Positions 57,201 through 59,100 of a stretch of DNA of 64,000 bases are shown one piece after another. The notes beneath the pieces are model-generated. The model ran no database searches. It saw only the letters and a program-made list of their open reading frames with translations, and was not told where the DNA came from. The stretch is from Pseudonocardia sp. TRM90224 (GTDB lineage Bacteria; Actinomycetota; Actinomycetes; Mycobacteriales; Pseudonocardiaceae). Each line of letters opens with the position of its first letter. Position 1 is the first letter of the stretch. The position numbers and the translations under genes are program-made. The stretch lies in assembly GCF_021245725.1 (NCBI RefSeq), contig NZ_JAJGSX010000001.1, positions 372,001 to 436,000 of the forward strand, read 5' to 3'.

Positions 57201-58776
57201 CCTTCGACAGCTTCGCCGAATCGGCGGCGACCTGCTTCGCGAGCTTCTGGTGCGCGGCGACGTGCTGCGCGTAGGTCTTGGCGTTGCCCTTGCCGGCGGC
57301 GAGGTTCTTCTTCTCGGCGGCAAGCGCGTCCTCGCTGCGGGCGAGCGCGATGCGGCCCTTCAGCACCTTCTCGGTCTGCTCGTCCGACGACGGCGGACCG
57401 CGCTGCTCGGCGTCGTCACCGTGGTGGTCCGGGCGCGCCCCGTCCTCGTTGGGCCGCTTCCCGTCGGTGGGGTCCTTGCGGAGGTGCTCGATGAGCTTCG
57501 TGATCACCGCCGTCGCGTCGGGGTCGCCCTTGAGCGCCTTGCGCGCCGCCGCGGCCCATGACGCGACCTTCTCGGCGATCTCCGCCCGCTCCTTCTCAGA
57601 GGCGCCGCGGTATTCCGCGTCGAGCCCCTTCGCGTCCTTCACGATCTTCTCGATGGCGGGGCGGTTCACCGCCGGCTTGGTCTTGTTGCCCGTCGATCCG
57701 GAGGTCGGCTTCTTCTTGCCCGCCGCTTCCTGCAGCTCCGCGATCTTCTCCGCCGCCCTGCCGATGGCGGTCTCGACGTCCGTTCCACGCTTGCCGATCA
57801 TCGTCTTGACGCCGCGCTCTGCGGCCTCCTTGATCTCGGCGATCTTCTTCGCCGCCGCGGCCTTCTTCTCGGCGATCTTCTTCGCCGCTGCCGTCTTCGC
57901 GTCGGTGACCTTCTTGTCGGCGCCCGTGTCCTTCTTGCCCGCGGGGAGCTTCAGCTCGAGCGTGTGCGCCTTCTCGTCGTTCTTCTTACCCGCCGGAAGC
58001 CGGAGCTCGAGCGTGTGCGCCTTCTCGTCGACCGAATCGTCGTCGTCCGATTGAGAGGTGCCCTTCGTCGGCGTCTTCTTCTCCGGGGTCTTCTTCTCCG
58101 GGGTCTTCTTCTCCGGGGTCTTCTTCTCCGGGGTCTTCTTCTCCGGGGTCTTCTTCTCCGGGGTCTTCTTCTCCGGGGACTTCTTCTCCGGGGACTTCTT
58201 CTCCGGGGACTTCTTCTCCGGGGACTTCTTCTCCGGGGACTTCCTCTCCGGGGACTTCCTCTCCGGGGACTTCTTCTCCGGAGACTTCTTCTCCGGGGAC
58301 TTCTTCTCGTCCGAGCCCTTGTCCGACTTCCGGTCGCCGGAGTCGCCGTCGCCGTCCGAGTTCCTGCTCTCGGACTTCTTGCTCTCCGACTTGTTGTTGT
58401 CGGAGTTGTCGTTCGACTTGTTGTCGTTCGAGTCCCCGCCGTCCGAGCCCTTGCTCTCCGACTTGGCCGAGTCCGACTTCCCGGAGTCGGACTTGCCGTT
58501 GGAGCCGGATCCGTCCTTGCCGCCTGCGGGCCTGCTGGTGCCTCCCTTCAGGAGGCCCTGGGCGGCGATCGCCGAAGCGGGCACGGCCGCGGCGGCGGGG
58601 GCAGCGGCAAGCAGCGCCCCACCCATCCACAGCGCGACCACGGCTCCGGCCAGTCCGAGCGTCCACCGCAGCAGCACCGCCGCCCGCGCCGCCGGGGTCA
58701 TCCGCAACCGCACGGCGGCAGCCGGACGCGCGGCAAGGCCCGAGGCCCCACCGTCGCGAACAGACCGCCAGCACAT
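36241..58776 (-). CDS. giant secreted/surface protein, 7,511 residues, multidomain
   Basis: One uninterrupted frame of 22.5 kb from ATG 58776 (upstream GGAG at good spacing) to TAG 36241. Residues ~30-70 form a signal sequence/anchor (WTLGLAGAVVALWMGGALLA). In order: Ser/Asp/Lys-rich and KSPE/KTPE stalk (~90-235), coiled coil (~285-370), two AAEKK-YAxH repeats (~480-590), a Cys-pair region (~606-2450), Ala-rich helices (~2480-3060), membrane segments (~3075-3095 and a cluster 3625-4035), LysM-like repeats (4045-4150), a Pro/Thr stalk, helical region (4230-4760), six beta modules (4780-6215), and two RGPP/HExxH-like modules (6300-6400, 6998-7100). I recognise no complete known family. A role in cell contact, adhesion, predation or toxin delivery is speculation. 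It is probably controlled by the divergent regulator. Confidence 0.85.
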   Translation of the reverse strand: MCWRSVRDGGASGLAARPAAAVRLRMTPAARAAVLLRWTLGLAGAVVALWMGGALLAAAPAAAAVPASAIAAQGLLKGGTSRPAGGKDGSGSNGKSDSGKSDSAKSESKGSDGGDSNDNKSNDNSDNNKSESKKSESRNSDGDGDSGDRKSDKGSDEKKSPEKKSPEKKSPERKSPERKSPEKKSPEKKSPEKKSPEKKSPEKKTPEKKTPEKKTPEKKTPEKKTPEKKTPEKKTPTKGTSQSDDDDSVDEKAHTLELRLPAGKKNDEKAHTLELKLPAGKKDTGADKKVTDAKTAAAKKIAEKKAAAAKKIAEIKEAAERGVKTMIGKRGTDVETAIGRAAEKIAELQEAAGKKKPTSGSTGNKTKPAVNRPAIEKIVKDAKGLDAEYRGASEKERAEIAEKVASWAAAARKALKGDPDATAVITKLIEHLRKDPTDGKRPNEDGARPDHHGDDAEQRGPPSSDEQTEKVLKGRIALARSEDALAAEKKNLAAGKGNAKTYAQHVAAHQKLAKQVAADSAKLSKDDAKLVTDVVNGQRGITKAEAQLAAEKKQVAAGKLDKKVYAAHAAALEKRKDAVYRTTEELQESLGGPSKNSFDDLEKNGASAGCGKSGMFVKCGSATKTGETIRTDSCVALAGVSNGCGVSSSAGSIKASASCTLTGSKQGCGSSSANGSIKASAWCASGTDCSQKTKATATTATVTCKTKSGTCRGNTTGPRTSTKVAANVTAASCTGRCELDGTADARGAETGCRADDGSCSVRGTARGVSNGAASCTVEDGSCDAQGSARYVDGVLKGDASADVDCSGSETCKGNAGSSSRGAVRGVAANGKPTPVRATTSSARCSVTMGDCSSEARSEVTTEPGDTAGTRVAVAKSDAGADVRCASTTCTGAGSSATAGSLTGDVKPRGTGGTATCTVRGDGGSCAADTGSDVTTQSVSTVEAKIECGGGEGTCGGTAGSETRAVDRAIANAVVRGARGTASCTVAGGKCAGTTSGMSTSAGGGAAQVVAGAKLDCPEGCTGTATSATAAFAGNQKDKGATATLTCAVKDGACGGEARSAASTTGAAVSLLKDLAKDADGVRMPTGGRDLLNGPLRLSSVADVTASIECAGGCTGNVTTSASGSDGVNTKGSDGTAGCALTGGDCWGSSRSVASAGADVAQLLPDLPPAQKLPANGQPKSIAGPAPVPGPSSFTDAFAVADCPEGCTGSAYSRANGGTAPALLGTFIGGKGARGPPATSTSSTRGTCNATDPCRVQTQSSSASGAGVNYLLKRNATKLPSSIPVTMSQSGVYAQCGGPDCTANTVSDALTSSAGDAGKSTSHSTGRCRNETGCAVGSDAVASTLGTTGLTTPPVKGKKATWIPGVAGMTQAGSSLDCPDGCDGTVTGDSTSAASPDGGASAALTAAKNGVKRPARATKSDPVATSRGVASAGCKAGWSACEAGIVTGASASVTPNNQQRFAATSAFASASCKSAGQAACPTSAGTTSVGTDNPTTIGRPGVVVPGRGAKMIGAAKCATGGACDASTNSFAADHMAEVSGSCKGLGCHAGTTGKAVATPQRGVLAQLNKEAAAAAKKEAAKQAAAQKKKGIKQQKGTTEKSVSGCGATCTPKGPVKGSHAAVAGSSCTAGAKQTCQVTGRVGASALGADASAACSGSKACKFTFAVRSGATDRFGTNVAVGRGACGTTGGAGSGWCATTALAETSKTQALAGAACSGSKNAKCTYSYRGNSAQSDKAKNAAGKALATGWGSGRSGSGTVVTSAFAEASKGQAVAGASCAGTKGSNCRYAYLAKAEDRAKKAGSKAAAKAIGWKSGKQGGGAVVVLAQAVAGRGYSGASAVCEGAANCRRSFSARTSASDSYGSNVARASARGKGTGKQGAGGVFVTAQAKAGPGYAMASASCKGAKNCRHSFSARAADSAGFGSNWAHASARGSGGGRIGSGGVSVTAQAQAGPGYAAASASCSGAANCRHSYAASAAASARYDGPGPNGSIVHNRAQAWARGSGGGGQGGGGVSVSAQAQAGPKGAGSGASCSGAANCRAGFTSYSASDAYYDADHHARARASCSGGGSGGWCATAAVAIASAKTASAGASCAGSAGVNCYHSYSAYSGAKLKTPNTIVKGSTRCGDSGGVGGDGCGTLAYSEVDPKTGMTMLYLACDGPGCKFSGTADVHIKNLIINGKAHQQCTSPAGGGKSGCTLGVQGKFSTDRSKEDMFGDVFGFCVGTKGVSCKGSYSMEVDNGGSYGVCKGFGTGGCHGEALSKASKPVLVQPICAKGVACTWTTSSFSKNELTSADGKLKGDADSFCSTSSAAGGTGCATSAEVIFSNGEVIAVATCSAGQADGGGCRSHSHTEAKDSLNKTIGVDTRTCNRGTAGVCPSRSFAVTGEGPRGIGTGNGPEVRGTWDASVNHSWAVAGGSCSADPGATCTGSFTTNVDSGAGTNTICRGVGDGSCDGDATPKRAESTGIGTGTIEAHTPDEDRSGTFQSWGWGFSPATTIGADTHETPGRLAINVGRGAKDFYTGLDETIPQFAEDVVTHFGNFGKLVLNPRDRKHGESQEAWTKRVLGGTEDEKFPLKTMMDQSGNMLGKIINRKAGNELFWEPVPSVMTAISGPLMLMPFVGGGLGAIAKAGIRTAATKTVATAATKSLVSRAAATAGKVALGITRGIAWGVNTIGMLPFKPFTIAGRGVAFVASKGLTRMAEVATGRGLVTRAATLNKMAAVSGALARRAGVGGAFATFRDPTLMLRGQRPVALAVGKGLGWVAGRSGQIAAFLRIEPTRVGAVLNNAAVRTLAYGYGLGLRRSFAAPGKTTLAGVREFVRNYGRQPVAAGVASQRAPVAVTIVKQPAGELGAQIRATEQAIAALDEQMAKDAAAAKVVSPKDQAKLAELRAELAELRGKAPEKGTPEARQRAARVAVLEAAIAKLEGQGTNPAAMARNAAKRSSLNVELQSLKDRARIAAATEIPVYYGKGGRPFGAASKDGAGTGSPRSPLAPEPGTPGGKGVAPAGSQSARGGTGARGDDGPTNGPPSVRPADDQPGAGNPSQGNPQSSGGQSKQRAEQAPPARGPPAFLSKFRKFVGSVAIVAMTVAGLQVSFVRGSAERVAAEGASVTATTSKTIGDGLRTGEQPAGNSGRFDAQDSVGQKPGKESPAKDALGKNNVGDDAVNGGSAAGSIDKVLGAALSTGKGPVARAVVTAALDGTAGPGTGTDNGMERIDVAVVAPMLITPIADNRVTGGLLEAMWSDGVARTYDSGPNGYSPIAWGVLNALTPTMWDAKRGEWVTSGPAWANTRIEKAWDQYLRDRKTASRLRAANPDAPEAGDREDNLSPLENRQKQLNQAADEAEAAAKQQERDGAGLLRRFHLQRGRKEPGRNQDVSWRKQAQQLLDTIAALRAMAADYRAQAAELEAEIVRQRSADAGIPTTNVEFVELPGGRIGVEFTERSTDDLRRALEQVETGFKDAMTARRATAKSASPAAAAALSWLDALYTGGAPLRKLYEPARAVDALQRQAPAKKIGNVSLGLLAGLADEGVPTPVLRDLLRLADEAGGVRPELSRDAIMELRALLRAGSTKGGLDAVTRFAERYGFGWDEQTRTALAGTFRNMDRGLTRPWRKSPVMRAGAVLSVLGSGSLAAALLGAAPLLIAAVPVVGVTVVALVTSKLRYGSVRGPPAQRAVSSLVLGATAAAFAGIPGATPIALTVVALTAVAVIVAVTVALLRVVGPRGVGELVVAGAVIGATALGATTFGAMTVIPALAGSAGAVVLAAALEAGVQALNGNRIHPLAARTARVAVPVALAIGAAFAGGPLALLAAMAGITIGAGVVRGVRAVTTRGRRVVAGWAIVTMAAPWFQPAGLPLFVTVAPAVLAGLFGAAPLVLGVGAAAAVRAHRVTLRGLVGVIGTGAITGAAVLAGGIVAGLTAGAAVAAAAGVAVVWQILQRLARHAVTPPAVRVALGLAPAASIIAAGIAGGPGAALAAVAGIVVGNGVVAAARAIAKGGRGALRVVAGTAGVAAMVVLPVAGVLTALSGGSPVGSVAAAAIRPGLTFEVREGDTYTSITEAMNLGPDALAAANPGRFPTLASRNLILAGEPLNVPSAWDGVWRLDTNLCDVAQRFNVKGGVAALIKANPELAGKDPRKLDDELPITIPGVMKPTVPRPSTPTPTPTPSVIPSATPSATPTVTPPVETPTSTPTPGTGAGTTRGPPFWSVAADVARVVLWVAAGALGLFSLGMWAASGRPGLSHLAGVRKFAGAAWKRIRQLKPSAVSTGIRMAVTAGLGRIARWSWENAMSQAAAEHAAATDPKERAEARHRLEVLFAALVDAGSRPVWLAALAGWNVEAVLLAVQLVHREHTLRQVAAELDDLHVTNADRVLGEIRAVLDDLDGAAPTAPVADELRARLAELDALIAGAWPGAMAWRAAAGALGVGLRWTAKGLVATLPDGSAVPVDPALVAHLARWLTTREAAAGAPVAVAEAAAWWGARFADVAGGDRVAGVLDALAVAAAAGGIERGLALDVARQVLAATGGTDALDRSALTGDAAALADELGFVGARTTALATDLVEVADTILTGIAELPAGRGVAETSGRVDAVVEAIDADIAALDARIDAKTRAAEQAREDVAAARKRVKAAKAQNDRGKRERARKATVDVRVALEQLERHTRSAGRYTAAKAKAVQARDAYVRLAGALARLPAGAPTDELARKVVAAARAATDAVVVYRAVLAETLPPREALATGFAIQELPFLAEATAAVNRLLTDKGATARITELQLADMVRASLRSVANGEGFVMVLPGPDAAELKIEIRLGEMVEDVTPSELASQLMVGSIPQGGRSFSAGANRRIGVPWTPDLGALADLMDGTHIGAALRTLGQVFRISVNIGRNEGTTVGASGFVLDGGVADNRGDSMLLQVGMGWELSVRVAGDNPTAWTDTVRVDAARGAGAIGPQDADLLRLWVSHTYAARAPPRTVDGPQRPQGRLPHHAPLVVKGLNAFADDIAVRFGAHGEIGQLARDQIRALIANDLPGRLQVATDADGLLRMIVDERGNPIAAVRITSKVVSGRIVGTASIKEHIEDLFVAFSGNSGSLSTGRSAGMGAAVRRISVVVRGLFGFDAGLGGGWSWSSTLGTSASSVAIHPAVHRFSGRTIAQELELTHEAEITWLDGSRAPSSVRGAGTALVRMSESAAYRYGLTIDAEAVVGEAADGTAVLRDDPKPGPPKSRTAEQPAFIGNNFADGKIRGVGHGLVRDITDLAELRRQVMEKLAGTGWLPTTGAVGIDPRELAVQWSNLRELTEQLSDVRLQGSYDQAAQQGLIFTLLRHQPGQEPVHVLVRVRVEADWDKLDYKGHTAAWTTVGLDIGSNTAGRSQSTETSWNFKGSAGAAIGKDTDPAEPGLQADDTISFRIEGSREAGRDAGSSAGATANQVTLVEGTSTTAVFEIKHKVVVEQLLPGGATEELGHVHGTAQLLLPSDLLPDSNPIAEIDAQPVGDGVLARMTPLAADFGAVDALVERLLPAGMRPDSPAAHHLRELVSVDGLRTHLLELIKAGYGTSLAVRAQDGSTTRSDLWLTATPRSMRLVTVSDLVIGDIHLALGSHGTSGNRPVAIGLSGSFGGGLNRLADLNGGAGIKGSRSTSRSTGWSGLGIWGRERLTIELGRHYVYTMDLRISGGTEDGVVGTVAFALPERDALQLYVGNELELPADQVADAVERFVNGTLQLDDALAHRLIHRYLADGDSIHTEAELAAALAEAFGAYPGPLAERLADGVDRAAAPPAVKLPVHMHDALGQSAIEQATWRRADDTRTELFGEVLGAVEHTVPGVLDHDPVLWQALSNAFAGKRWTGNVDAMLGERGYRLRLPVRVPGNEPGADRITWVDVTVTARVVGEPTLRGRAPSTLMIIQDYGYGQTEGNAGRSVTIGGGVQGDAAGISGGASTGRTAGSSGSTGTTGTRLDGTATFDGADRVAQTVAVTIQVRHGRSTTNTRVVLGELIRLIPNGLLDTGAVEQVTDPRELRLPDEFSVEGVHAPNLVETVQAAVRRIAGGRLSSTAMADIDHALAPNARSAFLRRMVSPGGHRIARIPLSRHRYVDIVISAVATGGRIIVAGRDVELRTVNRQETKFGYGVSDGRLLPLSWSFGGGADEPSVSFGAQSSAGAGETGGNRGESSLFIKDTGATIEVGLTFHVRLELGRLAADGTAKPIRTAVVDATGTGYITLLERDLAEARYEQSGQRPAPELTAPAPSLGVRPESHSAGGISGGVGGGVGGAGGGALADGRISKAEAKLLRKSFKRIRATAPPTMRAHGRVRSRGPPVRLNANEELLEVVEQDLVAELVRRKMSPDAAEALVAKLIMFSFRDGPTSVFVVMSKRVAPLQRRGLLARAVEHERMHMNGSFADEAAHVAHSRGIVDDLDAPAPVPWRARATGVVAALAGGSWVAVTGDPLAAAGIAGGVVGARAALVVAARKFFASRRGAAALTTGRSTGTVAKKHRAPARLRNFWQRMPLVVHIGWALVSAPFEKLRAPLAKVRAAFAKVRGALRGAAATFRRIGVTAGGEPRPEYEIRLYTPVIQKAFGWVIENLLTLLGMEAEKAKAVATRITGIVSLFPHFKNRLTESLPPVSKLHRLTLAERIERARAIRNVLIERAFSAGVTYPVENGILLEIGLPGVLGKWVKLTVLFSAVAIQGLIVEDDVTPTRLVSPSKWLSTVPVVRLTFRFTLRNGPYDPEGTFHLDVFAMAYGIMGGRQIAPAVSAPKLIGRHPVRRVTNWLRSHDLSLRTMPGLRYLTVSQLGFGFGQVNLGNFFELRWTFRAITITLRGKDHPIDLITGFEKVLRPAATRVWRGIGRPLPGRVGAAWRSLPQRMADGAERWRAGHRLRALDRIRAEGAAQEKRLRAVTDELAAAREQQRAITRGPRSATGTTPGLLDPATDVRRRIARLTRLQRRLRAAIDTNDERAAELQATIDAAAFAAAHAANPRASVPGGPLGKNLTEEEIALLIRAAVQLLRERGPPSGLLFLVDEADLVTTLIQRGAEPAQAASIVGRLYTFGLTYRGTFLVMVTTEQHTRLSAFGVLDIALEHEDLYHRVGAGTHTEADHLRDSQERIARIEDTIAEALTRAGTDAGLRLPYGSALDEEHLGALLDGAPLTADTRAAWASQLLDMLNTTRQPTTFPELRDVLHEMVLATVAMLRGEPLGPQWANVRPAAVHWLSEGSAEALFDHDLGMAADAGHILRGGVRRIHANEVIGVLHAFVDGELAPALGLTRADARMLADASERLVDGKDWQSPQLHTPVTVREWLPNRAIEQLWTWAHYSREVRTWHVLRLRDVRAAIGNGFADAPEWRPLMLAALDEFRWAAITLRQEPRVDEAVLRREHEKALAELFQMMSDVGLPLRKTMISKELKQPRESFWDRSTSREWQRLRQYSLETLSSLERVVEEWEVDTSPAGMLSLAVRDRVWGLVGENWGAGRMPRYIAAGHELREIAADRLKKSVSTELGKLLVPNENQKGPLFRFKSVDDAPDP
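37470..37785 (-). other. giant protein: RGPP/HExxH-like module 2
   Basis: RGPP at residue 6998 is followed by VDEADLVTTLIQRGAEPAQA, FLVMVTTEQ and ALEHEDLYHRVGAGTHTEAD. The motif is HEDLYH (from His 7069), one residue longer than HExxH, so this copy may be inactive or bind metal differently. The distance RGPP-to-His is 71 residues, against 76 in module 1. Confidence 0.65.
39568..39879 (-). other. giant protein: RGPP/HExxH module 1
   Basis: RGPP at residue 6300 is followed by VEQDLVAELVRRKMSPDAAE, VFVVMSKR and AVEHERMHMNGSFADEAAHV. HERMH (His 6376, Glu 6377, His 6380) is a canonical HExxH zinc-protease motif, and DEAAH downstream can give the third ligand. It aligns over its whole length with the module at 37470-37785. 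Confidence 0.68.
40120..44470 (-). other. giant protein: six beta-rich modules with Gly/Ser-rich segments
   Basis: About residues 4770-6220 consist of six units of roughly 240 residues. Each has beta strands with alternating hydrophobic residues and one long Gly/Ser-rich, uncharged segment, for example SGSLSTGRSAGMGAAVRR, GIKGSRSTSRSTGWSGLG, SFGAQSSAGAGETGGNRGES and GASTGRTAGSSGSTGTTG. Sequence identity between units is low, and I infer the units from this rhythm. The Gly/Ser segments are like amphipathic hairpins of pore formers or of fibre proteins; neither can be decided. Confidence 0.6.
46330..47960 (-). other. giant protein: hydrophobic cluster followed by LysM-like repeats
   Basis: About residues 3610-4035 contain more than ten hydrophobic, Ala/Gly/Val-rich segments separated by short Arg-rich turns (for example VAVIVAVTVALLRVVGPRGV). 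After them comes a LysM-like motif (FEVREGDTYTSITEAMNLGP, ALAAANPGRFPTLASRNLIL) and a second related copy (NLCDVAQRFNVKGGVAALIK, ANPELAGKDPRKL), then a Pro/Thr linker. LysM binds peptidoglycan or chitin-type glycans. A wall-binding domain after a membrane cluster suggests that the chain crosses the membrane and wall at this point. Confidence 0.7.
51410..56960 (-). other. giant protein: Cys-pair region of about 1,850 residues
   Basis: From about residue 606 to 2450 the chain is made of Ser/Thr/Ala/Gly-rich stretches with Cys at intervals, as pairs such as CKTKSGTC, CRADDGSC, CTVEDGSC and CSGSETC, every 25-35 residues. In the first 215 residues I count 18 Cys, so the whole region has roughly 150. 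In a secreted protein these should form local disulfides and give a long, protease-resistant fibre. The repeated pattern suggests many degenerate copies of a ~30-residue unit. Confidence 0.8.
57931..58029 (-). repeat. 51-bp tandem duplication in giant gene
   Basis: Two copies spaced by 51 bp encode EKAHTLELRLPAGKK and EKAHTLELKLPAGKK (about residues 248-282 of the giant protein). They connect the KTPE stalk with the Lys/Ala-rich coiled coil. Confidence 0.8.
58081..58305 (-). repeat. 15-bp tandem repeat encoding KSPE/KTPE stalk
   Basis: Fifteen consecutive 15-bp units, 225 bp, within the giant gene. Nine encode KKSPE/RKSPE and six KKTPE; the switch is one base (GAC versus GTC on the + strand). 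Near-identity at synonymous positions shows recent expansion by slippage. The product is a stiff, alternately charged and Pro-kinked segment suited to cell-wall crossing. The Ser/Thr-Pro pairs could be phosphorylated, but the segment should be outside. Confidence 0.9.
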
Positions 58777-59100
58777 GTCGGAAGACTCCAGAAGATCGAT
58801 GAAAGGAATGGTGCGGAGCTGGGCGAAAACGCCCATGGAGGTCGGGATCCCGCACGTCGCGCCCAAGGCTGCGACCCGCTCCGGACGGTCGTCTGCACGC
58901 CCGGTACATCCCTCGAGCTCCCGGCCGATCGGTTGCGCTACTTCAGCAAACGATCGCTCGGAATCTCTTGCGCAAGATTGCTGGCCGGAGCCGCCGCCCA
59001 CCAGGACAGGCAACAGGCAACTCAACAGGCAACAGGCAGACGCCCATGCGAGACTTTCTCCGGCTTGTCCGTCGGCAGCAGTGGAAGGGGTGGGCGGCCA
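58777..59100. promoter_or_regulatory. 324-bp divergent promoter region of giant gene and regulator gene
   Basis: No gene is supported. Four copies of ACAGGCA stand at 59006, 59013, 59025 and 59032 as two direct heptamer pairs separated by five bases. A perfect palindrome TCTTGCGCAAGA lies at 58966-58977. A purine-rich site precedes GTG 59101, and GGAG precedes ATG 58776. Direct heptamer repeats are the usual site type for AfsR/SARP-like and other tandem-binding regulators. Confidence 0.65.

Noticed and set aside
49591-57561. Very long + strand open frame opposite the giant gene
   Set aside because: Product is an Arg/Gly/Ala/His-rich low-complexity string without motifs. It is the antisense shadow of the giant gene in extreme-GC DNA, and the minus frame carries signal peptide, LysM and repeats.
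36241-58776. Nonribosomal peptide or polyketide megasynthase
   Set aside because: The size would fit, but no adenylation, condensation, ketosynthase or carrier-protein motifs occur; the chain has a signal sequence, Cys pairs and LysM instead.
58777-59025. Upstream start (59025 or 58836) for the giant protein
   Set aside because: The extra residues look like random coding, lack a ribosome-binding site and would run through the heptamer operator region; ATG 58776 has GGAG and leads straight to the signal sequence.
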